Positions 45,735-54,633 of a stretch of DNA of 64,000 nucleotides are shown here, in pieces (position 1 is the stretch's first letter; every line of letters starts with the position of its first letter). A program made the translations under genes and the position numbers. The DNA comes from Rhizobium sp. WSM4643 (lineage in GTDB: Bacteria > Pseudomonadota > Alphaproteobacteria > Rhizobiales > Rhizobiaceae): NCBI RefSeq assembly GCF_025152745.1, contig NZ_CP104040.1:4661501-4725500 (forward strand). Reading direction: 5' to 3'. The notes beneath the pieces were generated by a model. That model was not told the origin of the DNA. It ran no database searches and saw nothing but the letters and a program-made list of their open reading frames with translations.

Positions 45735-46721
45735 ATGTCGCAGGACTTTGCCGCAACGCTGACCAATCCGAGCATGCTGATCGCGCTCTTCGTCGCGATC
45801 GCCGTCTTCGCCACCTTTTATACGATCGCCATCCCCTTCTTCGAACGCGGCGATCTGAACAAGCGCATGAAGGCGGTTTCGACCGAACGCGAGCAGATCC
45901 GTGCCCGCGAACGCGCCCGCATGAACACCGAAACCGGCGCTGGCAAGGCCTCGCTCAGGAACCAGAACAACCGCTCGGTCCGTCAGATCGTCGAGCGCTT
46001 CAATCTGCGCAAGGCGCTGGTCGACGAAAACACGGTCAACAAGCTGCGTGCCGCCGGTTTCCGCTCGGAGAATGCGCTGAATACCTTTCTCGTGGCGCGT
46101 TTCCTGTTGCCCTTCCTTTTTCTGACGCTTGCCGCCGTTTGGGTCTTCGGCCTCGGCAATCTCGCCGAAAGGGGCATGCCGATCCGCCTCTTCGCCATCA
46201 TCGGCGTCGGTTATCTCGGCTTCTACGCCCCGAACATCTATATCTCGAACCGCATGGGCAAGCGCCAGCACTCGATCAAGCGCGCCTGGCCGGATGCGCT
46301 GGACCTGATGCTGATCTGCGTCGAATCCGGCATCTCGATCGAGGCTGCGATGCGTCGCGTGTCGGAAGAGCTCGGCGAGCAGTCGCCGGCGCTCGCCGAG
46401 GAGATGGTGCTGACCACGGCCGAGCTCTCCTTCCTGCCGGATCGCCGCGTGGCGCTCGACAATCTTGCGACGCGCACCCAGATCGAGCTGGTGCGTTCGG
46501 TGACACAGGCGCTGATCCAGGCCGATCGCTACGGCACGCCGGTCGCGCAGGCACTGCGCGTTCTCGCCCAGGAAGGACGCGACGAACGGATGAACGAGGC
46601 GGAAAAGAAGGCGGCCGCCCTGCCGCCGAAACTGACGGTGCCGATGATCCTGTTCTTTCTGCCGGTGCTGATCGCCGTCATTCTCGGTCCGGCTGGCATC
46701 CAGGTGTCCGACAAGTTCTGA
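45735..46721 (+). CDS. tadC: TadC inner-membrane platform protein
   Basis: TadC is the second GspF-like platform component. The 328-residue protein has an N-terminal helix (LIALFVAIAVFATFYTIAI), internal helices (LVARFLLPFLFLTLAAVWVF), and the C-terminal T2SSF motif WPDALDLMLICVESGISIEAAMRRV. It ends with a membrane segment, PMILFFLPVLIAVILGPAGIQV. It closes the cpaB-tadC cluster; an imperfect stem at 46734-46761 follows without a T-run, so the transcript end is uncertain. Confidence 0.93.
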   Translation: MSQDFAATLTNPSMLIALFVAIAVFATFYTIAIPFFERGDLNKRMKAVSTEREQIRARERARMNTETGAGKASLRNQNNRSVRQIVERFNLRKALVDENTVNKLRAAGFRSENALNTFLVARFLLPFLFLTLAAVWVFGLGNLAERGMPIRLFAIIGVGYLGFYAPNIYISNRMGKRQHSIKRAWPDALDLMLICVESGISIEAAMRRVSEELGEQSPALAEEMVLTTAELSFLPDRRVALDNLATRTQIELVRSVTQALIQADRYGTPVAQALRVLAQEGRDERMNEAEKKAAALPPKLTVPMILFFLPVLIAVILGPAGIQVSDKF

Positions 46722-46919
46722 CGTTTGCGCCGACGCCGGAAAGCGGCGACCGCTTTCGGCGGAAGACGATGTGCATCAAGGACCATCGGTCCGATCGGCC
46801 ACCAGAAAGCGCGGGTGACCGCCGCCGACTGAGCTGGTAAATGGGATGGACGACCATCGGCAAGCGCAGGCGCCCCGCGGCGCCCCTGATGTTCGTTCAA
46901 TCCAAAAGAGAGGTTTCCG

Positions 46920-47552
46920 ATGTCTTCTGCGGGCATTTTCATCAGCATCATGGCAGCCTTGGCCGTCGGCGCGATGAGCCCCGGCCCGAGCTTCGTCGTC
47001 GTCTCCAGGATCGCCATCTCGCGCTCGAGGCTGGATGGCCTTGCGGCCGCACTCGGCATGGGCGTCGGCGGTGTCGTTTTTGCCGTGCTGGCGCTTGCCG
47101 GGCTGACGGCGCTGCTGTCTCAGTTCGAATGGCTCTATGTCCTGCTGAAGGTCGCAGGCGGCGCCTATCTCGTCTATATCGCCGTCAATATCTGGAGGAA
47201 CGCCGGTCAGCCGCTCGAGGTCTCCGACACCGTCGACGTCAATCCTGCGCCGAGGCTGAGCTTCATGACCGCGCTGCTGACCCAACTCAGCAACCCGAAG
47301 ACCATCATCGTCTATGCCAGCATCTTTGCCGCACTTTTACCGAGGACGGTGCCGCTCAGTCTCATCGTCGCGCTGCCGCTCGGCGTCTTCGTCTTGGAGG
47401 CGGGGTGGTATTCGATCGTGGCCTTCGCTTTTTCGGCCCGCCACCCGCGGCGGCTCTATCTTGCAGCCAAGAGCTGGATCGACCGCAGCGCGGGTGTCGT
47501 CATGGCCGGCCTCGGGCTCCGGCTCATTCTCGCGGGCGTAAGTGATCGATAG
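46920..47552 (+). CDS. LysE/RhtB-family amino-acid exporter
   Basis: A small inner-membrane exporter of the LysE superfamily, 210 residues and about six transmembrane helices. It has the signature MSPGPSFVVVSRIAISRSRLDGLAAALGMGVG near the N-terminus, LKVAGGAYLVYIAVNIWRN, and a loop LSNPKTIIVYASIFAALL. The substrate is probably an amino acid or homoserine lactone-like compound; the family cannot be refined by eye. It sits within the Tad neighbourhood with no obvious connection, converging on tadD. Confidence 0.88.
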   Translation: MSSAGIFISIMAALAVGAMSPGPSFVVVSRIAISRSRLDGLAAALGMGVGGVVFAVLALAGLTALLSQFEWLYVLLKVAGGAYLVYIAVNIWRNAGQPLEVSDTVDVNPAPRLSFMTALLTQLSNPKTIIVYASIFAALLPRTVPLSLIVALPLGVFVLEAGWYSIVAFAFSARHPRRLYLAAKSWIDRSAGVVMAGLGLRLILAGVSDR

Positions 47553-47599
47553 GCTGTCGCATGTGACTTCGGACGCTCTCAAGCGCAGAAGAAGTCCGG

Positions 47600-48436
47600 T
47601 CAGTTGGTATTGCTGCCGTCCGCTGCGCCCGGCGTCTTGTCCTTGGCGGCGAGTTTCTGCCAGGAATTTGGCTGTGAGAGCATGCCTCTGAGATAGGCGA
47701 CATTGGCATCGGCCTGTTGCGGCGAAAGTTCGCGCCGCGCGATCTGCTCGGCTTCCGGGAAACGTCCTTGCAGACCGACGACGAGGGCAAGGTTCTGCCT
47801 GATGCGGCTGTCGGCCGTCGGCTGGCTGGCGGCGGAGCGCAGATAGGTTTCGGCCGTGCGCAGATCGCCGGTCAGCACGTAGGACATGCCGAGGTTGGAA
47901 AGGATGGAGGGCTCGTTCGGCTGGATATCGAGCGCGTCGCGGTAGCGCTGCCGGGCCTCGCTTGCCCGGCCCATCTGGTCGAGGATCGCGCCTTGGGCCG
48001 AGACCAGCTTCCAGTCCGGACGATCCGGTGTCTGGGCGCGGCCGATCGTGTCGAGCGCCTGCTGGAACTGGCCGGCCGCCGCCTGCGCCTTGCCGTAGGC
48101 GGCGAGCACGTTGCGGTCGCCGGGATTGGCGATCGCCACCTGCTGCATGACGGCGAGCGCCTGCGTGTCACGGCCGTTCATGCGCAGCAGATTGGCATAA
48201 TTGACGCCGGTGACGGGATCGCGCGGGTTCTTTTCATAGGCCTGGCCGAGCCGATCCGTCGCCGAGCGCAGCTCGGTCGCGTCCATCTCGTCAACCGGCT
48301 TGCTGAGTTTCGGCACCGAGCCCGTTGTCATCCGGTCCTTGGTCGTCGAGCAGCCGGCAAGCGCCAGGACGAGCAGCGAGGCCGCAGCGCCCTGCAGGAT
48401 ACGATTCGTGAATATGGTGGTGAGCGAGGCAGGCAT
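47600..48436 (-). CDS. tadD: TadD-type tetratricopeptide lipoprotein
   Basis: TadD is a TPR lipoprotein required for secretin assembly in Tad systems. The 278-residue product has an N-terminal signal with lipobox LALAGC near residue 29, a short linker, and repeated 34-residue helical units (for example RLGQAYEKNPRDPVTGVNYANLL and ARQRYRDALDIQPNEPSILSNLG). It is on the opposite strand from tadBC and convergent with the LysE gene, so its regulation is separate, with a divergent region toward the aminopeptidase gene carrying two palindromes. Confidence 0.85.
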   Translation of the reverse strand: MPASLTTIFTNRILQGAAASLLVLALAGCSTTKDRMTTGSVPKLSKPVDEMDATELRSATDRLGQAYEKNPRDPVTGVNYANLLRMNGRDTQALAVMQQVAIANPGDRNVLAAYGKAQAAAGQFQQALDTIGRAQTPDRPDWKLVSAQGAILDQMGRASEARQRYRDALDIQPNEPSILSNLGMSYVLTGDLRTAETYLRSAASQPTADSRIRQNLALVVGLQGRFPEAEQIARRELSPQQADANVAYLRGMLSQPNSWQKLAAKDKTPGAADGSNTN

Positions 48437-48521
48437 GGCGCGTTCCTGGATTCCGAAATCGGCGCCTGACCTCGAAGCGGAACAGGGAAAGGTTTGACGC
48501 GTAATCTTCGCTCCAGCAATA

Positions 48522-48561
48522 GTCTGTTAACCCTAACAGACCGTTAAGGAACGATTCCTTA
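48522..48561. promoter_or_regulatory. Two tandem palindromes between tadD and aminopeptidase gene
   Basis: GTCTGTTA-ACCC-TAACAGAC (48522-48541) and TAAGGAA-CGA-TTCCTTA (48545-48561) are both perfect inverted repeats, three bases apart, in the gap between divergent genes. They have different sequences and could bind two regulators. The pair lies 20-60 bases before the aminopeptidase start. Confidence 0.5.
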
Positions 48562-48580
48562 CGACCGCCGAAGGACAATC

Positions 48581-49972
48581 ATGGCCCCCTATCAGTTCAT
48601 CGAGAGACCGACTCCTTTCAACACGAAGGGCGGTTCGACGCTGCCGATCTTTGCCGTCACGCCTGCCCATATCGAGACCGGTACGATCGATCCGATCGCC
48701 CTCGATTGGGCGCAGAGGGCAGGCTACAAGGCCGAAAGCGGGTCGCTGCTGCTGATCCCGACGGCTGAAGGCCATCTCGGCGGCGCGCTTTACGGCCTCG
48801 GCACCAATCCATCCGAGCAGCCTTACATCACCGGCAGGCTCGCCCGCGCGCTGCCGGCCGGCGACTGGCACATCGAGACCGCGCCGCTGACGGCAAATCG
48901 CCTGGCGCTCGGCTTCGGGCTCGGCAGCTACCGTTTCGACCGTTACAAATCCGAAAAATCGGCGGCGGCGACGCTGATGATCCCCCGCGATGCCGACGCC
49001 GCCGACATCAAGCGCCAGCTTGCCGGCGTCTTTCTTGCCCGTGACCTGATTAATACGCCGACGAATGACATGGGCCCGAACCAACTCGAGGCCGTTTTCC
49101 GTGGCCTGGCCGAACATTACAAGGCGGAGATATCGGTGATTACGGGCGACGACCTGCTCACACAAAACTTCCCGCTGGTCCATACCGTCGGCCGCGCCAG
49201 CGCCGATGCGCCGCGCCTTCTCGAACTGCGCTGGGGCAAGAAGGGCCATCGCAAGGTGACGCTCGTCGGCAAGGGCGTCTGCTTCGACACCGGCGGTCTC
49301 GACATCAAGCCTGCCGCCTCCATGTTGCTGATGAAGAAAGACATGGGCGGCGCGGCGAATGTCATGGGGCTTGCCCTGATGATCATGGACGCCAAGCTGA
49401 AGGTCGACCTACGTGTTATCGTGCCGGTCGTCGAAAACGCGATCTCGTCCAACGCTTTTCGGCCCGGCGACATCTACCGCAGCCGCAAAGGCCTGACCGT
49501 CCAGATCGACAATACCGACGCCGAAGGCCGTCTGATCCTTGCCGATGCGCTTGCCTACGCCGATGAGGAAGAGCCCGAGCTCTTGATCGACATGGCGACG
49601 CTGACCGGCGCCGCCCGCGTTGCTCTCGGTCCGGACCTCCCGCCCTTCTTCACCGATGACGCCAATCTGGCGCATGACCTGACCGAAGCGAGCCTGGAAA
49701 CCGACGATCCGCTCTGGCGCCTGCCGCTCTATTCCGGCTACGAAAAGGACATCCGCACCAAGTTCGCCGACCTTACCAACGCACCCGCCGGCGGTATGGC
49801 CGGTGCGATCACTGCGGCCCTCTTCCTCAAGCGTTTCGTCAGCAAGGCGAAGAGCTGGGTGCATTTCGATATCTTCGGCTGGGCTCCGTCCGAACGGCCG
49901 CATTCGCCGGGCGGCGGCGAGGCACAAGCGATCCGCGCGCTCTTTCACCATATCCGCGAAAGCCTGCGCTGA
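48581..49972 (+). CDS. Leucyl aminopeptidase family (M17)
   Basis: A cytosolic metallo-aminopeptidase of 463 residues. The N-terminal third is the poorly conserved regulatory domain; the catalytic half has VTLVGKGVCFDTGGLDIKP with metal ligands, LMKKDMGGAANVMGL, and the M17 signature NTDAEGRLILADAL. Length matches the PepB/PepA family, and the metal-binding residues look intact. It is likely to hydrolyse N-terminal residues of peptides in the cell. A GC-rich hairpin at 49994-50025 follows without a clear T-run. Confidence 0.92.
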   Translation: MAPYQFIERPTPFNTKGGSTLPIFAVTPAHIETGTIDPIALDWAQRAGYKAESGSLLLIPTAEGHLGGALYGLGTNPSEQPYITGRLARALPAGDWHIETAPLTANRLALGFGLGSYRFDRYKSEKSAAATLMIPRDADAADIKRQLAGVFLARDLINTPTNDMGPNQLEAVFRGLAEHYKAEISVITGDDLLTQNFPLVHTVGRASADAPRLLELRWGKKGHRKVTLVGKGVCFDTGGLDIKPAASMLLMKKDMGGAANVMGLALMIMDAKLKVDLRVIVPVVENAISSNAFRPGDIYRSRKGLTVQIDNTDAEGRLILADALAYADEEEPELLIDMATLTGAARVALGPDLPPFFTDDANLAHDLTEASLETDDPLWRLPLYSGYEKDIRTKFADLTNAPAGGMAGAITAALFLKRFVSKAKSWVHFDIFGWAPSERPHSPGGGEAQAIRALFHHIRESLR

Positions 49973-50113
49973 GCCCATACGCAAAAAAGCGTTGAGGCGC
50001 GCCGCGTGTTCGCGCGTTGCGCCTCGCTGTCGATCGTTAAAATTTTATTCACCCTGCCGGGCGGCAATTCCCAGCGCCCCTTGCATGTGCATGGCAACTA
50101 CCGGAAAATGAAA

Positions 50114-50126
50114 CGTTAGCGTAACG
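50114..50126. promoter_or_regulatory. Possible operator upstream of the MarR gene
   Basis: CGTTA-GCG-TAACG, a 5-3-5 dyad, lies 17 bases before the MarR-type start codon. MarR proteins often bind short dyads overlapping their own promoter. The match is short, so confidence is low. Confidence 0.35.
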
Positions 50127-50142
50127 ATCTTCCGGAGGGGCC

Positions 50143-50493
50143 GTGCCGATCGAACTGACCGCCTCGCAGGCGCTGGGGCTCTGGCATGGCGCGGCGCTCG
50201 ATCAGGTCCGCCACGATGACCGCGATTTGACGTTGCGCCAGATGGCGATCCTGCTGCATATTTATCTGGTGCCGCCGCCGCACACCGTGCGCGGGCTTGC
50301 CGCCACGCTTGAAGTCACCAAGCCGGTCATTACCCGCGCCTTGGATACGATGGGCGAGATGGGCCTGGTCGATCGTGTGCGTGACGATGCCGACCGGCGC
50401 AACGTGATCATCAAGCGTACCGTCGGCGGCGCGCTCTACCTGGAAAAGCTCGGCGATCTCATCCGAGATCAGGCCCGCCGACTGCCGATCTGA
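50143..50493 (+). CDS. MarR-family transcriptional regulator
   Basis: A small winged-helix regulator of 116 residues. The DNA-binding core is LTLRQMAILLHIYLVPPPHTVRGLAATLEVTKPVITRALDTMGEMGLVDRV with the MarR wing RVRDDADRRNVIIKRT. It lacks the long dimerisation helices at both ends of typical MarR proteins. GTG 50143 follows CGGAGGGG. It lies five bases before the NlpC/P60 gene, so the two may be co-transcribed; the effector is unknown. Confidence 0.85.
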   Translation: MPIELTASQALGLWHGAALDQVRHDDRDLTLRQMAILLHIYLVPPPHTVRGLAATLEVTKPVITRALDTMGEMGLVDRVRDDADRRNVIIKRTVGGALYLEKLGDLIRDQARRLPI

Positions 50494-50498
50494 AAGGA

Positions 50499-51362
50499 AT
50501 GCGAATGACGATGCTCGACCGCCGCCTGCATGCCTATAGACCAGATCTCGCGGAAGCGAGGCTTGAGGGCAAGGTCGAGGCGTTGCGCTTTGTGGAAGGC
50601 GCGCCGGCCCGTGTTGCCGTTCCCGTCGTGGGTTTGCGCCCTGAACCGAATCTTGCGCGCGGCATCGATACGGAGCTGCTTCTCGGCGAGGACGTGACGG
50701 TTTTCGATCGCGCCGACGGCTGGTGCTGGGTGAAAGCCGCCTCTGACGGCTATGTCGGTTATGTCGCGGCAGATGCGCTCTTGGAAGGCAAGCCGGCGCC
50801 GACCCATATCGTCACCGTGCAACGCAGCTTCGTCTATCCGGAACCGGAACTGCGCAAGCCCTACCAGGCCATCGTGTCGATGGGAAGCCGCGTTCATGTC
50901 GCCGGCGAGGCGGAAGCGCGGGGCAATCGCTATGTCGTGCTCGATGACGGAACGGCAATCTTCGCCAAGCACGTCCAGCCGATCGGTGCCCTCGATGGCG
51001 CCGATTACGTGGAGATCGCAGCCCGTTTCCTGGAAACGCCCTATCTCTGGGGCGGGCGTTCCGGCCTCGGCATCGATTGCTCCGGCCTCGTCCAGCTGGC
51101 GATGCTGATGACGGGCAGAGCTGCGCCGCGCGATGCCGACCTGCAGGCGGCAGGCCTCGGCCAGCCGATCGACCGATCCGAAATCCGCCGTGGCGACCTG
51201 GTATTCTGGAAGGGCCATGTCGCCGTCTTCGAGGATCCGGAAACCATCCTCCATGCCAACGGCCACAGCATGACGGTGGCGCGCGAGAATTTCGAGGCCG
51301 CGGTCGAGCGCATCGGCTGGCTCTACCAGCAACCGACCGGCTATCGTCGCCCGATCAGCTGA
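50499..51362 (+). CDS. NlpC/P60-family cell-wall hydrolase with SH3-type domains
   Basis: A 287-residue cysteine peptidase for peptidoglycan peptides. The N-terminal half contains bacterial SH3-type segments (RADGWCWVKAASDGYVGYV and SFVYPEPELRKPYQAIVSM). The catalytic NlpC/P60 domain has GGRSGLGIDCSGLVQLAM with the nucleophilic cysteine near residue 190, the RRGDLVFWKGHVAVFE histidine, and ILHANGHSM. There is no signal peptide, so it may act in the cytosol on recycled muropeptides. Its end overlaps the amidase gene on the opposite strand by eight bases. Confidence 0.9.
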   Translation: MRMTMLDRRLHAYRPDLAEARLEGKVEALRFVEGAPARVAVPVVGLRPEPNLARGIDTELLLGEDVTVFDRADGWCWVKAASDGYVGYVAADALLEGKPAPTHIVTVQRSFVYPEPELRKPYQAIVSMGSRVHVAGEAEARGNRYVVLDDGTAIFAKHVQPIGALDGADYVEIAARFLETPYLWGGRSGLGIDCSGLVQLAMLMTGRAAPRDADLQAAGLGQPIDRSEIRRGDLVFWKGHVAVFEDPETILHANGHSMTVARENFEAAVERIGWLYQQPTGYRRPIS

Positions 51363-52746
51363 TCGGAGGCCGCGGCCAAGACCTTACCCCGCCCGTCCAG
51401 TCCTCGAAGGCTTTCGATAGCCTCAGCACCTGCAGATCGTCGAAACGCGGCCCGACGATCTGCAGGCCGATCGGCATGCCCGATCGGGAGAAACCGCAAT
51501 TGATCGAAGCAGCCGGCTGCTCAGACATGTTCCATGGCACCGTGAAACCGATGTGCTCGAACGGCAGGGCCGGATCGTTGGTCGGCGATGCCCATTCGGC
51601 CGGATAGGAGATGATCGGATTGGTCGGCGAAAGCACGGCGTCGACCTCGGTGAACAGCCGTCCGCAGCTCTTGCGCATCTCGATCGTCTGATTGAAGCCC
51701 TTGACCGCATCGACACCGCTGATATCGGCGCCGCCCATCGCCCAATCCCTGATATAAGGCAGGATGCTGTCGCGCCGTTCTTCGTCGAGGTCCGCGATAT
51801 CGCCCCAGAACCGGGACCGCCAGAAATTGTCGAGGCCATCCAGCATCGCGCGCGTCAGCACCGGCTGCACTGATACAATGGTGGCGCCGGCCTTCTCGAA
51901 ATGTTGCGCCGCCGCTTCGACCGCGACCCTGATCTCGTCGTCCACCGCAAGCCCGCAGCCGGCATCGAGCATCAGCCCGATCTTCAAGCCCGACACGTCG
52001 ATGTCGAGATCCATCCAGTTGAAATCGTTCGGCGGCAGGCTGGTGCCGTCGCGCCAGTCCGGGCGCGACAGCGTCGCCATCGAAAAGGCCGCATCCTCGA
52101 CCGTGCGCGCCATCGGCCCGACGCAGCGCCCGACATAATAGGGATCGGCTGGAATGCGCCCGTGGCTCGGCTTGAAACCGAAGATGCCGGTCCAACCGGC
52201 GGGAAGGCGCACCGAGCCGCCGATATCGGTGCCGATATGCAGCGGTCCGTAGCCGGCGGCCGCCGCTGCGGAAGCCCCGGCGCTCGATCCGCCGGGATTT
52301 TGCGTGGTGTTCCAGGGATTGCGGCTGAGAGGATGAAAGCTCGAAAGGCCGGAGGAAAGCATGCCGTAATCGGGGCAGGTGGTCTTGGCGAAGATCACCG
52401 CGCCGTCTTCCCGCAGTCGGGCCGCGGCCGGTGCGTCGGCCTCTGCCGGCTTCAGTTCCACTGCCCTCGTGCCGAGCGGAACCGGCTGGCCCTTCGTGGC
52501 GATCAGCTCTTTCAGCGTTACCGGGATGCCGTCCAGGGCGCCAAGCGTTTCTCCCTTCGCCCAGCGCTCCGTCGACGCTTTCGCCTGGGCGCGCGCCGAT
52601 TCCGGATCGTAGAGGTAGAGTGCCGAAATCGAAGGCTCCCAGGCCGCGATATGGTCTTCGAGGGAAAGCCAGTATTCGAGGGGGGAGAGGCTTTTATCGG
52701 CGAAGTGCTGACTGAGTTCGCGAATGGTAAGGTCGGTTTCGGTCAT
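51355..52746 (-). CDS. Amidase-signature family amidase
   Basis: An amidase of 463 residues. The Ser-cisSer-Lys triad is visible as Lys79 (PVTLKEL), Ser154 (NPGGSSAG) and Ser178 (TDIGGSVRLPAG), with spacing of 75 and 24 residues as in FAAH and GatA. It is not linked to gatB or gatC, so it is probably catabolic. It is the last gene of the minus-strand run from the P1 peptidase and lies 36 bases after the DppC-like gene. The substrate is likely a peptide amide or related compound imported by the neighbouring permeases; this is inference. Confidence 0.9.
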   Translation of the reverse strand: MTETDLTIRELSQHFADKSLSPLEYWLSLEDHIAAWEPSISALYLYDPESARAQAKASTERWAKGETLGALDGIPVTLKELIATKGQPVPLGTRAVELKPAEADAPAAARLREDGAVIFAKTTCPDYGMLSSGLSSFHPLSRNPWNTTQNPGGSSAGASAAAAAGYGPLHIGTDIGGSVRLPAGWTGIFGFKPSHGRIPADPYYVGRCVGPMARTVEDAAFSMATLSRPDWRDGTSLPPNDFNWMDLDIDVSGLKIGLMLDAGCGLAVDDEIRVAVEAAAQHFEKAGATIVSVQPVLTRAMLDGLDNFWRSRFWGDIADLDEERRDSILPYIRDWAMGGADISGVDAVKGFNQTIEMRKSCGRLFTEVDAVLSPTNPIISYPAEWASPTNDPALPFEHIGFTVPWNMSEQPAASINCGFSRSGMPIGLQIVGPRFDDLQVLRLSKAFEDWTGGVRSWPRPPIS

Positions 52747-52782
52747 GGCATGGTCTTTCGGGCTTTTCGTCTTGGGAGGACA

Positions 52783-53646
52783 TCAGCGGCTCGCCTCGCG
52801 CGGATCGAGCAGATCGCGCAAACCGTCGCCGAGCATGTTGAAGCCGAAGACGGTGAGCGCGATGGCAAGACCGGGCAGGATCGCCAGCCAGGGGGCGAGC
52901 GCCAGATAGGTTTGCGCATCGGCAAGCATCCGGCCCCAGGTCGGCGCCGGCGGCGCTATGCCAAGCCCGAGGAAGCTGAGACCCGCTTCGGTGAGGATTG
53001 CCAGCCCCAGCTGGATCGCGCCATGCACGATGATCTGGCTCATGATATTCGGCAGCACATGGCGCAGCGAAATGGTCAGTCGCGTATTGCCGATCGCGCG
53101 CGCCGCCGTCACATAGTCGCGGCTCCAGGCCTGCAGCGAGGTCGCAAGCGTCACCCGGGCAAAGACCGGGATCATGAAGACGGCAATCGCGGTGATCGCG
53201 GTGAACCGCCCTGGCCCGAGAAAGGCGCCGAGCACCATGGCCGACAGGATCGGCGGAAGCGCGAAGATGACGTCGCAGATGCGCATCAGCAGCGCTTCGA
53301 AGGGACCGCGGATTGCCGCCGCCGAAATGCCGGCGATCGAGCCCAGCGTCCCGCCGATCATGACCGCGGTGATGGCGATCGACAGCGAATTCCAGCAGCC
53401 CGCCATCAGCATCGAAAGCACATCGCGGCCGAACTGGTCGGTACCGAGCAGGCCGAAGGCAAGCGGCGGCTGCAGCTTGTGGATGATCTGCATTTTCGCC
53501 GGCGGCAGTGGCGTCCAGACGAGTGACAGCAGCGCAACGGCGACCAGCAGCCCGATGATGACAGCCCCAGCAATCAAGTTCATTCGCCGGCTAAGTCTAA
53601 AGACTCGATGGCGGCCGGCGATCGCGGGGGATGCAATCGGTACCAT
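52783..53646 (-). CDS. DppC-type ABC peptide permease
   Basis: An inner-membrane permease of the Dpp/Opp class, 287 residues. The N-terminal helix (LIAGAVIIGLLVAVALLSLV), the GTDQFGRDVLSMLMAG motif that marks DppC/OppC proteins, and the EAA-type loop ARAIGNTRLTISLRHVLPNI are present. It forms a heterodimer with the DppB-like partner encoded three bases upstream. No ATPase gene is found in this cluster. Confidence 0.92.
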   Translation of the reverse strand: MVPIASPAIAGRHRVFRLSRRMNLIAGAVIIGLLVAVALLSLVWTPLPPAKMQIIHKLQPPLAFGLLGTDQFGRDVLSMLMAGCWNSLSIAITAVMIGGTLGSIAGISAAAIRGPFEALLMRICDVIFALPPILSAMVLGAFLGPGRFTAITAIAVFMIPVFARVTLATSLQAWSRDYVTAARAIGNTRLTISLRHVLPNIMSQIIVHGAIQLGLAILTEAGLSFLGLGIAPPAPTWGRMLADAQTYLALAPWLAILPGLAIALTVFGFNMLGDGLRDLLDPREASR

Positions 53647-53649
53647 GGT

Positions 53650-54597
53650 TCAGGCCGCCTTTCTCATCCTGGGATCGATCGCCAGATAGGAGAGATCGAC
53701 AATGAAGTTCATCACGATGACCAGGCCTGCGAAGAACAGCACGACATCCTGCATGACGATGACGTCGCGCTGGGAGAGCGCCTGTAGCGCGAGCCGCCCG
53801 AGGCCGGGCAGGTTGAAGACGTTTTCAACCAGCACCGCGCCGGCGACGAGAAAGGTGAATTGCAGCCCGATCATTGTCAGGATCGGGATCAGTGCGTTCG
53901 GCACGATATGGCGCCACAGCACTGCACTGCGTGACAGCCCCTTGGCCACCGCGGTGCGGGCAAAATCCTCATGCATCGTGTCGAGCACCGCCGAGCGCGC
54001 CACCCGGGTCAACACGCCCGCCTGCGGCATCGCCAACGCGACAGCGGGCATAACCAGCGCCTGCAATGCCGGCAGCGGGCCGGCACTCCAGCCCGGGAAG
54101 CCGCCAGCCGGCATCAGCCCGAGCATCGTCGAAAACAGAATGATCAACAGCAGCGCCACCCAGAAGGCGGGCACCGCAATGCTGATCTGCGAAAACAGCG
54201 TTGCGATGAGGTCGAAGATGCCGCCGCGGCGCGAGGCGGCCAACACGCCGAGCGGCAAGGCAATCGCCACCGAGAGCATAATCGCCATCAGCGCCAGCGG
54301 CAGCGTCACCGTCAACCGCTCGACGATCAATCCTGCGACCGGTACGCCATAGGTGAGCGAATTGCCGAGATTGCCGGATAGCACGCCGGTCAACCATTGC
54401 CCGTAACGCAGCAGCAGCGGTTGATCGAGCCCGAGATCGTGGCGCAGCGCGGCAAGCGTTTCCGGTGTCGCCGAGGTGCCGAGCAGGATCGAGGCGGGAT
54501 CGCCGGGCAGAAGGTTCATGACGGTGAAGATCAGAAGCGAGACGACGACGAGCGTGACCAGGAGACCGGTGAAGCGGCGGGCGAGGATTGGGATCAT
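53650..54597 (-). CDS. DppB-type ABC peptide permease
   Basis: The first permease, 315 residues from Met at 54597 (an in-frame Met three codons earlier is possible). It begins MIPILARRFTGLLVTLVVVSLLIF and has the DppB-class segments GDPASILLG, the LGLDQPLLLRYGQWL region, and the EAA loop AKGLSRSAVLWRHIVPNALIP. About six membrane helices are visible. Between it and the binding-protein gene lies a 290-base gap with a nested palindromic element. Confidence 0.92.
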   Translation of the reverse strand: MIPILARRFTGLLVTLVVVSLLIFTVMNLLPGDPASILLGTSATPETLAALRHDLGLDQPLLLRYGQWLTGVLSGNLGNSLTYGVPVAGLIVERLTVTLPLALMAIMLSVAIALPLGVLAASRRGGIFDLIATLFSQISIAVPAFWVALLLIILFSTMLGLMPAGGFPGWSAGPLPALQALVMPAVALAMPQAGVLTRVARSAVLDTMHEDFARTAVAKGLSRSAVLWRHIVPNALIPILTMIGLQFTFLVAGAVLVENVFNLPGLGRLALQALSQRDVIVMQDVVLFFAGLVIVMNFIVDLSYLAIDPRMRKAA

Positions 54598-54633
54598 GCG
54601 CGCCACACTTTCGATGTGGAACGGCGGATCCCC

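Noticed and set aside
46734..46761. Terminator after tadC
   Set aside because: An imperfect stem CGCCGGAAAGCGG/CCGCTTTCGGCG exists, but no T-run follows; it may be another dispersed repeat.
49994..50025. Terminator after the aminopeptidase gene
   Set aside because: GAGGCGC/GCGCCTC stem with a GC-rich 18-base interior and no adjacent T-run.
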